Source: DATBHM01 sp963772375
GTDB lineage: Bacteria > Actinomycetota > UBA4738 > JACQTL01
Direction of reading: 5' to 3'
Assembly: GCA_963772375.1 (NCBI GenBank)
Contig: CAVYXG010000001.1
Coordinates: 1,302,001 to 1,366,000, forward strand
DNA: 64,000 nucleotides
The notes under the pieces are model-generated. The model was not told the DNA's origin. It saw only the letters and a program-made list of their open reading frames with translations, and did no database searches. This document shows positions 55,569 through 64,000 of the stretch, one piece after another. A program made the translations under genes and the position numbers. Position 1 is the stretch's first letter. Each line of letters begins with the position of its first letter.

Positions 55569-56522
55569 TCAGCCCGCCTGTTCCAGCACGCCTTCCGCGG
55601 GCGCCGGGGCGGCGACCCGTCGACGACGGCCCGGCATCCGCGTGACCACCAGGCCGGCGACGACCATGAGGCCGCCCACGATCTGCTCCGGGTGCAGCGT
55701 CTCCCCGAGGAAGATCACGGCGAGCACGGCCGCCACCACCGGGACCGCGAACCCGTAGGGCGTGGTCCGGGCGATGCCCCGGCGGTGGATCGCCCAGTTC
55801 CACAGCGCGTACGCGAGGTAGACGGGGCCCACGATCGCATAGAGCATGATCAGCCAGTCCGTCGCGTTCAGCGCCCCCCAGTCCTGGTGCACGGCCGCCG
55901 GGAGCCCGACCAGCGCCACCAGCCCGCCGCCCACGGCCAGCGTGTAGGCCATGAGCTCCCGCGGGGGGTACCGCTTCGAGAGCGGCTGGTTGATCACACC
56001 GTAGGCGCCGAACGCCGCCGCCGCGCCGAGCGACAGCAGGTCGCCCCACGTCGCCGACCCGACCGCGTCCCACACCCGCAGGAACACCACCACGCCGAGG
56101 AACGCCACCGCGATCCCGAGCATCTGCCGCCGGGTCGGCCGCTCACGTCCGAGCACCCATGCGAACAGCACGGAGAACAGCGGGTGGGTCGACACGAGGA
56201 TGGCGCTCGCCACCGCGGTGGTCCGGTCGAGCCCGAGGATGAACAGCATCTGGTACGCGAAGTAGCCGGCCAGCCCGGAGGCAACGATCGTCGGGATGTC
56301 CGCGCGGCGGGGACGGATGCGCGATGACGCGAACGCCACGACCGCGATCGCGATGACCAGGGTCGCCCCGAACCGCACCGCGGTGAAGGCGACCGGGTCG
56401 ACGTTCCTCCACGCGACCTTGAACGTGGAGAACGTCAGCGCCCACATCAGGACCACGAACATGAGCGCGGCGTCGACCCCGCCGTTCGATTCGCGAGACG
56501 GTCGCTCCATGGTCATCTCCAA
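55569..56522 (-). CDS. EamA/DMT-family transporter
   Basis: The 317-residue protein has ten hydrophobic helices in two EamA repeats (ALMFVVLMWALTFSTFKVAW, ASAILVSTHPLFSVLFAW; later YGFAVPVVAAVLAVIFLGE). It probably exports amino acids or other metabolites. A second start at ATG 56516 or 56510 is possible. Confidence 0.9.
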   Translation of the reverse strand: MEMTMERPSRESNGGVDAALMFVVLMWALTFSTFKVAWRNVDPVAFTAVRFGATLVIAIAVVAFASSRIRPRRADIPTIVASGLAGYFAYQMLFILGLDRTTAVASAILVSTHPLFSVLFAWVLGRERPTRRQMLGIAVAFLGVVVFLRVWDAVGSATWGDLLSLGAAAAFGAYGVINQPLSKRYPPRELMAYTLAVGGGLVALVGLPAAVHQDWGALNATDWLIMLYAIVGPVYLAYALWNWAIHRRGIARTTPYGFAVPVVAAVLAVIFLGETLHPEQIVGGLMVVAGLVVTRMPGRRRRVAAPAPAEGVLEQAG

Positions 56523-56604
56523 GACAAAACGCTCGGGCGGCTATTCCCGTGAGACTGCTGCGGTCCCGCCCGAGGCGCGTTCCCATTCTGCGACGATCCG
56601 CCGG

Positions 56605-57036
56605 ATGCACGACCGACTCCGCGCCGACCTGCTCACCGCGATGAAGGCGAGGGATGCCGTCGCGGTCTCGGCGATCCGTTCGGCGCTCGCGGCGATCGGG
56701 AACGCGGAGGCCGTCGACACGCCGGCGATCCCGGCCCCGGACGGCGGGGGTCCGCACTTCGCCGGATCCAGGCCCGGGCTCGGCGCGGCCGAAGCGCCCC
56801 GGCGTGCGCTGAGCGAGGCCGAGGTCGACGCGATCCTCCGGGGGCAGATCGACGAACGACGCGCCGCGGCGTCCGGGTACGAGCGGCTGGGCGACACCGA
56901 ACGGGCGGCGAGGCTTCGCGAGGAGGCGGAGGTCCTCGCCCCGTACGTCTCCAACCCGACCGACGGCGAGGATCAGCCTGCCGAGGACGACTCCGGCGGG
57001 GTCCAGTCCGCGCGCCGGCCGAAGAACGCCAGGTAG
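56605..57036 (+). CDS. GatB/YqeY-domain protein
   Basis: The 143-residue protein starts HDRLRADLLTAMKARDAVAVSAIRSALAAIGNAEAV and has DERRAAASGYERLGDTERAARLREEAEVLAPY, typical of YqeY-like proteins. These are related to the tail of the tRNA amidotransferase GatB. The acidic C-terminal tail runs into the end of the convergent gene, with a 64-base overlap. Confidence 0.85.
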   Translation: MHDRLRADLLTAMKARDAVAVSAIRSALAAIGNAEAVDTPAIPAPDGGGPHFAGSRPGLGAAEAPRRALSEAEVDAILRGQIDERRAAASGYERLGDTERAARLREEAEVLAPYVSNPTDGEDQPAEDDSGGVQSARRPKNAR

Positions 57037-57566
57037 CGGACCTGCAGCGGCGCGCCGACCGGGACGTCCACGTCGGGGCCGAGCGCGCCGGCCGCGCGGA
57101 GCTCCGCCTCCATCGGACGATACCCGTCGAGCGCGACCTGCATGCACTCCTCGTCGAGCTCGACGTCGGCTCCGATCCCCCTCGCGAGGTCCCAGTTGTG
57201 GACGACGAGGTCGTTCATCCGCTCGAAGCAGTAGACGGTGGCGGGCGTCCTCCCCCGCGAGAGCTGGACGAGACGGTCACCGGCCCGGTCGAACGCGTCG
57301 TTCGCCTCCTCGATCCCGCGGAGCGTCGTCCCGACCGGGTCGTCGCCGAGCACGTCGCCCTCCAGCGTGGGGGCGACCTCCCCGAGATCCCTGCCGTCGA
57401 CGAGCGGAGCTATCCAGAGGTCGCTCCACGTGATGTGGTGCAGCAGGTCTCGCACGTCCCACTCGCTGCACGGCGTCGGGTCGTGCAGCTGGTCGTCGTG
57501 GACCTTCCGCACGGTTGCCGCGAGCGACTCCCCTGCCCTGCGGTGCAGCTCGTGCATCTCGGTCAT
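56973..57566 (-). CDS. TIGR03086/mycothiol-dependent isomerase-like metal-binding protein
   Basis: The 197-residue DinB/MDMPI-fold protein has TPCSEWDVRDLLHHITWSD and FERMNDLVVHNWDLARG, with His in positions used to bind a divalent metal. Related proteins use mycothiol or an unidentified thiol cofactor. This fits the PIG-L deacetylase nearby, though that link is inferred. Confidence 0.88.
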   Translation of the reverse strand: MTEMHELHRRAGESLAATVRKVHDDQLHDPTPCSEWDVRDLLHHITWSDLWIAPLVDGRDLGEVAPTLEGDVLGDDPVGTTLRGIEEANDAFDRAGDRLVQLSRGRTPATVYCFERMNDLVVHNWDLARGIGADVELDEECMQVALDGYRPMEAELRAAGALGPDVDVPVGAPLQVRYLAFFGRRADWTPPESSSAG

Positions 57567-57592
57567 GCCGGGAACTCCCTCCCCCTTCGGAA

Positions 57593-57635
57593 TGCCGGAC
57601 GCTACGCCCTGCCGGACGCTACGCCCTGCCGGACG
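57593..57635. repeat. 17-bp tandem repeat (2.5 copies)
   Basis: TGCCGGACGCTACGCCC occurs twice and then half again, in the gap upstream of the TIGR03086 gene and downstream of ppk2. No coding or regulatory role is evident. Confidence 0.7.
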
Positions 57636-57665
57636 CCGCCGACAACGGCGTCTGGGTTCCAGGCT

Positions 57666-58559
57666 TCAGAACGGTGTCGGGATCCCCCGCGGCGGCAGGT
57701 TGGGTTCGGCGTAGCCGCGCGCCCTCTGGCGCTTGGGCAGGGTGATCTCCCTGGGCTCGAGCGGCTCGTATGGCACGACGCTCAGCAGGTGACTGATGAT
57801 GTTGAGCCGGCCGCGCTTCTTGTCGTCGGTGTTCGCGACGTACCAGGGCGCCCACGCCGTGTCGGTCGCCGCGAACATGGAATCGCGCGCCCGCGAGTAG
57901 TCGTACCAGCGGCCGTAGGACTTCAGGTCCATGCCCGAGAGCTTCCAGATCTTGCGGGGGTCCTCGATGCGACTCTCCAGGCGCCGGGTCTGCTCGTCGG
58001 CACTCACCTCGAGCCAGTACTTGATCAGCAGGATCCCGGAGTCGACCATCGCCCGCTCGACCTCGGGCGCCAGCTCGAGGAACCGCTCGGTCTCCTCCGG
58101 AGTGCAGAACCCCATCACCGGCTCGACGCCGGCGCGGTTGTACCAGGACCGGTCGAAGATCACGACCTCGCCCGCGGCCGGGAAGTGCTGCATGTAGCGC
58201 TGGATGTACATCTGGGAGCGCTCGCGCTCGGTCGGCGCCGACAGCGCGACCACGCGGAACACGCGAGGGCTCACGCGCTCGGTGATCCGCTTGATCGTGC
58301 CCCCCTTGCCGGCCGTGTCGCGGCCCTCGAAGACGATGCAGATCTTGGCGCCGCTCGCCTTGACCCACTCCTGCATCGCGACGAGCTCGCCGTGGAGTCG
58401 GCGCATCTCGCGCTCGTACTCCTTCGTCTTCATCTTCGGGAGGGGACCGGTCTCGGCCGGCCGGGCCGCGGTGGCGGCACGCCCGGAGCGGCCCCTCACG
58501 GCCTTCTTGCCTTCCTTGCCCTTCTTCTTCCTCTTCTTGTCGCCCTTCTTCCTACCCAC
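57666..58559 (-). CDS. ppk2: Polyphosphate kinase 2
   Basis: The 297-residue protein has Walker A FEGRDTAGKGGTIKRI, Walker B IFDRSWYNRAGVEPVMGF and the lid helix with DLKSYGRWYDYSRAR. It transfers phosphate between polyphosphate and nucleotides. A Lys-rich N-terminus (KKGDKKRKKKGKEGKK) precedes the domain. GTG 58559 with AAAGGGG is preferred; a GTG at 58616 would add 19 residues. Confidence 0.94.
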   Translation of the reverse strand: MGRKKGDKKRKKKGKEGKKAVRGRSGRAATAARPAETGPLPKMKTKEYEREMRRLHGELVAMQEWVKASGAKICIVFEGRDTAGKGGTIKRITERVSPRVFRVVALSAPTERERSQMYIQRYMQHFPAAGEVVIFDRSWYNRAGVEPVMGFCTPEETERFLELAPEVERAMVDSGILLIKYWLEVSADEQTRRLESRIEDPRKIWKLSGMDLKSYGRWYDYSRARDSMFAATDTAWAPWYVANTDDKKRGRLNIISHLLSVVPYEPLEPREITLPKRQRARGYAEPNLPPRGIPTPF

Positions 58560-58661
58560 CGGTCCCAACCCCTTTCGCACTGTGAGCGGAGTCCGGATGC
58601 GCGATCGAAGCGGCACCTGAACCGATGTGTGTCGGGAATGCCGGGTGGTTCCCGTCCCCGC

Positions 58662-59396
58662 TCACGCCGAACCCCCGACCATGCCGAGATCCGCCTCGAA
58701 CGTGAATCCCGACGGGTGCTCGGCCCACAGACCATCGGCGAGGAGCGCCGCCCGCCCTGCGCCGATCACGCGCCAGGTCGTTCCGTCCCCCACGACCGCC
58801 GTATCCTCGTCGATGGCGAGCAGGCGGCTGTCGCTCGGCACCGACGCGATGATGGTCTGGCGGAGCCCCGGGACGTAGGTGTCGAGCGCGTCCCAGTGCG
58901 GCCCGAAGTACATCTTGGAGAACAGTCCCAGCCCGACCCGCCAGAAGTGCGCGCTGGTCGGGTCGTTCGACGAGCTGTCGGGCGCGACCTCCCCGATCGC
59001 GGCGATCCCGGCGCTGCACCCCGCGTACGTCAGGCCCCGGTCGAGCCCGCGCTTGACGGCCCGCCAGAACGGCGTGTCGACCAGTGTCGCGGCCAGGTAC
59101 GCGGGGTTGCCGCCCGAGAAGTACACGACCGCGGCGTCGTCGAGCCTGGCGATCAGCTCCGGCCGCATGGCGTCGTCGCGCTTCTTGAGCGGCACCACCT
59201 CCGCAGCCACGCCGGCCGCGGCGTAGTGGTCGACTCCCATGCGCCCCCACCGATCGAACACCCGGTCGCCCTCGGGCGCGCTCGCCGTCGGCAGGATCAG
59301 CACGCCCTCCCCCGTGGCGCCCTTCAGCATCCACTCGTCCACCTCGGAGGTCCACGGCAGGAACTCCCCCGACCCCAGCAGCGCGAACCGGCTCAC
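58662..59396 (-). CDS. Peptidase S51-like (cyanophycinase/dipeptidase E family)
   Basis: The 244-residue protein has a nucleophile elbow TYAGCSAGIAA (Ser128) and FSGGNPAYL, as in S51 serine peptidases. It could cleave acidic dipeptides or be a non-canonical member, since the catalytic His is not pinned down. GTG start overlaps the decarboxylase stop (GTGA), ending an operon of PIG-L, PLP decarboxylase and S51 genes. Confidence 0.88.
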   Translation of the reverse strand: MSRFALLGSGEFLPWTSEVDEWMLKGATGEGVLILPTASAPEGDRVFDRWGRMGVDHYAAAGVAAEVVPLKKRDDAMRPELIARLDDAAVVYFSGGNPAYLAATLVDTPFWRAVKRGLDRGLTYAGCSAGIAAIGEVAPDSSSNDPTSAHFWRVGLGLFSKMYFGPHWDALDTYVPGLRQTIIASVPSDSRLLAIDEDTAVVGDGTTWRVIGAGRAALLADGLWAEHPSGFTFEADLGMVGGSA

Positions 59397-60925
59397 CGCA
59401 ACCCCCCCGGGCGGAGCTCGCGGTCGAGCCTCGCCCCGATCTCAGCCGTCACGTCGACGACGGTCTCCACATCGCGGGCCTCCGTCCGGAAGTTCACCAG
59501 ACAGGCGCGCAGGACGAACCGGCCGTCGAGAACGGCGTTCGAGTAGAAGACCCGCCCGTCGAGCTGGACCTCGGTCATGATCCGCCGGTTCAGCTCGTCG
59601 AGGTACCGCTCGCGGTCGTCGGGCGGCGACTCGGGAAGGTCTGCGGGCACGTACCGGAAGCACGTGATCGACAACCCGACCGGGCAGGCGAGCTCGAAGT
59701 TCTCCCTGGACGCCACCAGCGCACCGAGGTACCGCGCGAGCTCGGCGTCGTGCGAGATCCGCGCGCCGTACGCCCGCCGGCCGTGGGCCAGCAGCGACAG
59801 CCAGATCTTCAGGGACTGGAACCCCCGGCTGAACTGCGGCCCGAACATCCCGAGGTCCAGGCCGTGCCGCGTTCGCTCCTTGTCCTCCTGGACGTACGCC
59901 GGCAGCACCCCGAACGAGTCGACCAGCCAGAACAGGTCGCGAACCAGCACGCACCCGCCCGAGTGCGGCGTGTACAGCCACTTGTGCGGGTCGAACGCGA
60001 TCGAGCTCGCGCGCTCGATGCCGGCCAGGAGCGGTCGGAGGTCGTCGCTCAGCACCGCCGGCCCGCCGTACGAGGCGTCGACGTGCATCCACAGCCCCTC
60101 GCGCTCGCAGCGCTCGGCGATGTCGGGGAGGGGGTCGATCGCGCCGGTGCCGATCGTTCCAGCCGTGGCCACGACGGCGATCGGCGTGATCCCGGCCGCC
60201 CGGTCGCGCGCGATTGCGTCCTCCAGGGCCGTCACGTCCATCCGGAGGTCGCGGTCGACGGCGACCTTGCGCACCGCATCCATCCCCAGGCCGAGCATGT
60301 CGGCGGCCCGATCGGTGACGACGTGGACCTCTGCGCTCCCGTAGATCGCGACCGGCCCGGCGCCCGCGACCCCCTGCTGGCGAACCGACAGCCCGGCCTG
60401 CCGGTCCCGGGCCACCTTCAGCGCCACGAAGGCCGCCATGGCGCCGCCCGACACGACCAGCCCCCCCGACCCTTCCGGCAGCCCGAACTCCCGTGCGAAC
60501 CACCGGGTGAGGTGCAGCTCGATCTCCGTGGCCGCCGGGGCCAGCCGCCACGCGCCGGCGTTCTGGTTGAGCCCCGCGGCGAGGAGGTCCGCGGCCACGC
60601 CCGGGGCCGTTCCGGGGCCGCTGATGTACGCCATGAAGCGCGGGTGCCCGGGCGACATCGACCACCGGAACGTCAGGTCGCGGAGGTACGCGGCCAGGTC
60701 CTCCTCCGGCATTGGGTCCTCGGGCACGGGCAGCGCGACGGCCGCGCGCACCTCGTCCTCCCCCGCCGCGTGCGCGACGGGCAGGTCGGGGAGGCGTTCG
60801 AGGTATTCGGTCCACAGGTCGAGCGCCCGCTCCGCGAAGGCCCGTGCCCTCCCGGGATCCCAGTCGAGATCGGGAACGGGCGGCGGGGGCTCGGGCCGGT
60901 CGGGGGGCGGCGGCTCGGAGCTCAT
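59393..60925 (-). CDS. PLP-dependent group II amino-acid decarboxylase
   Basis: The 510-residue enzyme has NQNAGAWRLAPAATEIE, GGLVVSGGAMAAF, His201 (stacks on PLP), Asp283 (HVDASYGG) and the Schiff-base Lys315 in SIAFDPHKWLY. Group II members decarboxylate aromatic L-amino acids, glutamate or similar. The specificity is not fixed by these motifs. ATG overlaps the deacetylase stop (ATGA). Confidence 0.93.
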   Translation of the reverse strand: MSSEPPPPDRPEPPPPVPDLDWDPGRARAFAERALDLWTEYLERLPDLPVAHAAGEDEVRAAVALPVPEDPMPEEDLAAYLRDLTFRWSMSPGHPRFMAYISGPGTAPGVAADLLAAGLNQNAGAWRLAPAATEIELHLTRWFAREFGLPEGSGGLVVSGGAMAAFVALKVARDRQAGLSVRQQGVAGAGPVAIYGSAEVHVVTDRAADMLGLGMDAVRKVAVDRDLRMDVTALEDAIARDRAAGITPIAVVATAGTIGTGAIDPLPDIAERCEREGLWMHVDASYGGPAVLSDDLRPLLAGIERASSIAFDPHKWLYTPHSGGCVLVRDLFWLVDSFGVLPAYVQEDKERTRHGLDLGMFGPQFSRGFQSLKIWLSLLAHGRRAYGARISHDAELARYLGALVASRENFELACPVGLSITCFRYVPADLPESPPDDRERYLDELNRRIMTEVQLDGRVFYSNAVLDGRFVLRACLVNFRTEARDVETVVDVTAEIGARLDRELRPGGLR

Positions 60926-61632
60926 CTCGATTCGGCCAGCCGGAACATCTCGGACCGGTGCGCCCGCCGGAAGAAGTCCCGGCCGAACGCGTTCATCATG
61001 CCCTCGACCTGGCTCTCGTGGGCGTCGATGGCGAGGAGCTTCTGCTCGAGCTCGTCGTCGCCAAGCTCGTACACGATCGCGAGATCCTCGAGCGGGGCGA
61101 CCGGCGGCGTGTCGTCCGACATGAACACGTTGAACCGGTTCATCACCGGGACGAACTCCGCCGCCCACTCCGGCGTCATGCATGCGTAGTACAGGCGCGC
61201 GCCCGGCCTGGCCGCCCGCCGGAACGCCTCGGTGGCCCACGCGCAGGTTGACTTGTGGTCGGGGTGATCGGTCATCCCGTCCGGGCCGAACGACAGCACG
61301 GTGTCGGGGTCGACCTCTTGGAGGATGGCCTCGACCTTCGCCGTGGCCTCGGCCTGGTCGGCTTCCGCGCAGGCGCCGTCGTAGTAGTCGAGCCAGCGGT
61401 GGTCGGTCACGCCGATGATCTCCATCGACCGCATCAGCTCGGCCTCGCGCACCTTGCCCATCGTGGCGGTTGGCCACCGTTCCTCGTCCCAGGACCCCTC
61501 CTCGCCCCGGGTCGCGGTCACGCAGGTCACGCGGCGGCCGTCGCCCACGCCACGCGCCATCAATCCCGCGGACAGATAGGTCTCGTCGTCGGGATGGGCC
61601 CATACGCCGAGGATCGTTCCGAGGTCCTCCAC
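60922..61632 (-). CDS. PIG-L/MshB-family deacetylase
   Basis: The 236-residue zinc enzyme has the AHPDDE motif (residues 12-17) and the second metal site DGMTDHPDHK. Family members remove N-acetyl groups from GlcNAc-containing molecules, such as mycothiol intermediates or conjugates. With a PLP decarboxylase and an S51 peptidase downstream, it may be in a small-molecule pathway rather than core mycothiol synthesis. Confidence 0.92.
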   Translation of the reverse strand: MEDLGTILGVWAHPDDETYLSAGLMARGVGDGRRVTCVTATRGEEGSWDEERWPTATMGKVREAELMRSMEIIGVTDHRWLDYYDGACAEADQAEATAKVEAILQEVDPDTVLSFGPDGMTDHPDHKSTCAWATEAFRRAARPGARLYYACMTPEWAAEFVPVMNRFNVFMSDDTPPVAPLEDLAIVYELGDDELEQKLLAIDAHESQVEGMMNAFGRDFFRRAHRSEMFRLAESR

Positions 61633-61690
61633 CTTCCCTCCCCTGCTCAGGTTCCGAGCGGATTCTGGCCGGAAACGGCCCGGGGCGCGT

Positions 61691-62839
61691 TCACTCCGTG
61701 AGCAGACGGCGCACGAGCACGCGGGCCTCCGCCGGAGTGAACGTCAGGGTGGCGTCGCCGGTCTCGAACTCCGCGCGGGACACGCCCGGCGCGCCGGTGT
61801 CGGCGAAGTACCCGTTGGTCCAGATGCCCTCCTCGCGGGCGATCCGGAGGGAGGCGGCGAGCAGCTCCTCCTTCGGCCGCCGGAACACCAGGTGCATCAT
61901 CGTGGTCTGCGGCGGGTCCGGGACCACGTCGAGGCCGTCGACGTCGCGCAGGGCGTCGGCGATCGCCACCGCGTGCGCGCGGTATTCGGCGATCCGGGGG
62001 AGCCGCAGCCGGAGCACGTGGAGCGCCGACGCGGCGTTCGGCCACATGCCGTAGAGCGTCCCGCCGTGCCGGCGCCGCCACACGCGGGCCTCGGCTATCA
62101 CGTCCTCCGCTCCGGCGAGGATCGAGCCGGGCAGTCCGCCGAGCTGCTTGTAGAACGAGACGTACACCGTGTCGAACGGCCCCGCGATCTCGGCGAGCGA
62201 GCGACCGTAGAAGTCGCCGCACCCCCAGAGCCGGGCGCCGTCCATGTGGACGGCCGCGCCCCGGGCCCGCGCCCACTCGGTCTGCGCGACCAGGTCGTCC
62301 CACGCGGGCAGCTGCCCGCCGAGGTCCCGCTGGGGCAGCTCGAGCAGCAGGGCAGCGGGTTCCTCGCGGACGGATTCGAGATCATCGAGCGTGATCAGCC
62401 GTTCGAACTCCCCGACCGGCCGGCCGTACAGGCCGTGGAGGCGTTCGAATGCGCCCTCCTCGTGGTGGGCGAGGTGACAGTGCGGATGGAACAGCACCGT
62501 CCGGCGGCCCCGCCGGTCGGCGTGGACCCGCAACGCGATCTGCTGCGCCATCGTCCCGCTCACCATGAACACGGCCGCGGGCTTGCCGAGGAGCGAGGCC
62601 ACCTCGGCCTCGAGCTCGGCGACCACCCCGCCCTCGCCGTACTGGTCGGGCTCGGCGTCGGCGGGCACCTCAGCCAGGTAGCTCGCGGCGTCGCGGCTCC
62701 CATGCCAGACGAGCGACCTGGCCGCGGCCCTGCGGAGGCGCCGGATCTCCTCATCGGACGGCGGCGCGGTCGCCCGGCCCTGGTCGGACGGCGGCGCGGT
62801 CGCCCGGCCCTGGTCGTTCGCGTCGGGTCCTTCGGTCAC
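61691..62839 (-). CDS. Threonine aldolase-like PLP enzyme (beta-eliminating lyase family)
   Basis: The 382-residue protein has GGVVAELEAEVASLLGK, FMVSGTMAQQIALR, VHMDGARLWGCGDFY and the PLP Lys in VYVSFYKQLGG, as in low-specificity threonine aldolases. It starts at GTG 62839, overlapping the acetyltransferase stop. The N-terminus contains a duplicated ten-residue unit (QGRATAPPSD). An N-terminal extension makes it slightly longer than the family norm. Confidence 0.88.
   Translation of the reverse strand: MTEGPDANDQGRATAPPSDQGRATAPPSDEEIRRLRRAAARSLVWHGSRDAASYLAEVPADAEPDQYGEGGVVAELEAEVASLLGKPAAVFMVSGTMAQQIALRVHADRRGRRTVLFHPHCHLAHHEEGAFERLHGLYGRPVGEFERLITLDDLESVREEPAALLLELPQRDLGGQLPAWDDLVAQTEWARARGAAVHMDGARLWGCGDFYGRSLAEIAGPFDTVYVSFYKQLGGLPGSILAGAEDVIAEARVWRRRHGGTLYGMWPNAASALHVLRLRLPRIAEYRAHAVAIADALRDVDGLDVVPDPPQTTMMHLVFRRPKEELLAASLRIAREEGIWTNGYFADTGAPGVSRAEFETGDATLTFTPAEARVLVRRLLTE
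62756..62815 (-). repeat. 30-bp tandem duplication in the threonine aldolase-like gene
   Basis: Two perfect, adjacent 30-base copies encode the unit QGRATAPPSD twice near the N-terminus. Being in frame and identical, it is probably a recent slippage event. Confidence 0.85.
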
Positions 62840-63660
62840 ATCGTTCCCTTCGATCGATCGGGCAGCATCCACACGCGGTCCCGGCACACCTCCCGGAACC
62901 CCATCCGGGCGTAGACGCCGAACCCGAGCTCCGACGCGCCGAGCACCGCGACCTCGTACCCGCGCTCGCGCCCCTCCGCGACGGCGGCCGCCGTGAGCGC
63001 CGCACCGATCCCCCGCCGCCGCACGTCCGGCGCGGTCGCCACGTTGTAGATCCCGGCCACCCCGCCCGCGAGCATCAGCCCGGACGACGCGACGGCGCGG
63101 CCGTCCAGGGACCCGACCCATCGTACCCACCGCGCATCCGGCCCGTACCCGACCCGCGCGGCCAGCGCGTTCATCGCGTGCTGCTCCGGAGCCCGCATGC
63201 CGAACCCGGCGGTCATCGCCTGCACGAACCCCGCGTGAACGCCCTCGTCGGTTGCGCGTTCGATCCGGAGGCCCGGCGGCGTCTGCGGCCACTCGATCCG
63301 GTCGATCCGGACAGCCATCCACGGCATGGCCTCGTCGAACCGCCACCCGTGCGCCTCGAGGTCGCCGCCGGGGTCCTGCGGCGTCGCGAGCGGCGACACC
63401 CACCACAGGGCGGGAACCCCGTGCTCGCGGAACGCGGTCGTGCATGCCCGGGCCGCGTCGGCGACCTCGTCGGGCCCGAGACGGATCCTGTGCACGTTGT
63501 TCGCGAACGCGACCTTGATCTCCGGGTTGATCGTTCGGACGAATCCCGCCGTGTCGGTCACCAGACCGTCCTGGACCTCGGTCCACCGGACCGACAGCTC
63601 GCTCTGATGCCGCTCGATCGCCCCGACCACCTCGGGCGTGGCGGCGTTCGCCGGGACCAC
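62836..63660 (-). CDS. GNAT-family N-acetyltransferase with N-terminal extension
   Basis: The 274-residue protein has a C-terminal GNAT domain (GVAGIYNVATAPDVRRRGIG, ALTAAAVAEGRERG, YARMGFRE) preceded by a degenerate GNAT-like half (SVRWTEVQDGLV, GPDEVADAARACTTAF). This is a two-domain arrangement seen in several acetyltransferases. GTG 63660 is the nearest plausible start and lacks a good Shine-Dalgarno. Substrate unknown. Confidence 0.8.
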   Translation of the reverse strand: MVPANAATPEVVGAIERHQSELSVRWTEVQDGLVTDTAGFVRTINPEIKVAFANNVHRIRLGPDEVADAARACTTAFREHGVPALWWVSPLATPQDPGGDLEAHGWRFDEAMPWMAVRIDRIEWPQTPPGLRIERATDEGVHAGFVQAMTAGFGMRAPEQHAMNALAARVGYGPDARWVRWVGSLDGRAVASSGLMLAGGVAGIYNVATAPDVRRRGIGAALTAAAVAEGRERGYEVAVLGASELGFGVYARMGFREVCRDRVWMLPDRSKGTM

Positions 63661-63671
63661 GGCGGCATCGC

Positions 63672-64000
63672 TCAGACCGGCAGCACCCCGTGCTTGCGCC
63701 AGGGGCGTTCGACGGTCTTCGTCGCGCCCATCTCGAGCCCGCGGATGATGGCGGCGCGAGTGTCCTGCGGTTCGATCAGGTCGTCGAGGAACGACCACCC
63801 GGCGGCGATGTACGCGTTGATCTGCTCGCGGACCATGTTCACCATCTGGTTCCGCATGGCGTCCTGGGCCTCCGCGTCCCCGGCGGCCTTGATCTGCTTG
63901 CGGAAGATGATGTTCACGGCGCCCTCGGGCCCCATCACGCTGATCTCGGCCGTCGGCCAACCCACGATGTAGTCGGGTTCGTAGGCGCGGCCGTTCATCA
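63672..64000 (-). CDS. Acyl-CoA carboxylase beta (carboxyltransferase) subunit, 3' part
   Basis: The visible C-terminal residues include EPDYIVGWPTAEISVMGPEG, AVNIIFRKQI and DDLIEPQDTRAAIIRGLEM, characteristic of the propionyl/acetyl-CoA carboxylase beta chain. The gene runs beyond the right edge of the window, so its start is not seen. Its biotin carrier partner could be the 69-residue protein at 53827 or a larger subunit elsewhere. Confidence 0.93.
   Translation of the reverse strand, partial: MNGRAYEPDYIVGWPTAEISVMGPEGAVNIIFRKQIKAAGDAEAQDAMRNQMVNMVREQINAYIAAGWSFLDDLIEPQDTRAAIIRGLEMGATKTVERPWRKHGVLPV

Overview
The window is very GC-rich with dense, often overlapping genes (many ATGA, GTGA and TGATG junctions). 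It carries WhiB, a SigB/F-type sigma factor with RsbW-like partners, a FurA-KatG pair, a TIGR03086 (mycothiol isomerase-like) protein, a TB7.3-like biotinyl protein and both a Sdh1-type and a Sdh2-type succinate dehydrogenase. Together these point to an actinomycetote chromosome, probably a non-model or uncultured lineage. No rRNA, tRNA, CRISPR array, transposase or phage gene was recognised.

Left part (1-24 kb): a classical sdhCDAB operon (+) and a second, Mycobacterium Sdh1-like sdhCAB operon (-) flank two oppositely oriented paralogues of a secreted parallel beta-helix protein. One paralogue overlaps the Sdh1 iron-sulfur gene by ATGA and is followed by a 5'-truncated PIN (VapC) remnant. 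Next come a PAS protein with a degenerate histidine-kinase dimerisation region, an NAD-type isocitrate dehydrogenase and a run of exported proteins (a WAVG-repeat propeller, a lipoprotein, an unknown secreted protein and a large BNR/Asp-box protein).

Middle (24-48 kb): an ABC exporter, family-5 uracil-DNA glycosylase, MaoC hydratase, AlgH, aquaporin-family channel and katG-furA. A remarkable predicted membrane protein follows (GCS2-like cytoplasmic domain, one TM helix, duplicated extracellular domain). Then come an acyl-CoA dehydrogenase/CitE-lyase pair, exported small proteins, a GABA-type aminotransferase and two divergent DHA2 drug exporters, one with MarR and one with TetR, with visible promoter and operator elements between them.

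Right part (48-64 kb): a general stress or partner-switching block (degenerate RsbW-like protein, sigma factor, WhiB, a SpoIIE phosphatase broken by two single-base deletions, an intact RsbW-like ATPase). It is followed by endonuclease III, a crotonase-fold protein lacking both catalytic glutamates, a 69-residue biotinyl protein, a BKACE enzyme and a thioredoxin-fold peroxiredoxin-like gene with an in-frame TGA at the first position of its CxxC motif. That gene is the best candidate here for an unannotated selenoprotein. The end holds PPK2, an amine/deacetylase/peptidase operon, a threonine-aldolase-like gene and the 3' end of an acyl-CoA carboxylase beta subunit.

Themes: respiration and TCA (two SDHs, Icd), surface beta-structure proteins, acyl-CoA catabolism, and oxidative/stress control. 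All assignments come from reading motifs by eye; no database search was run.
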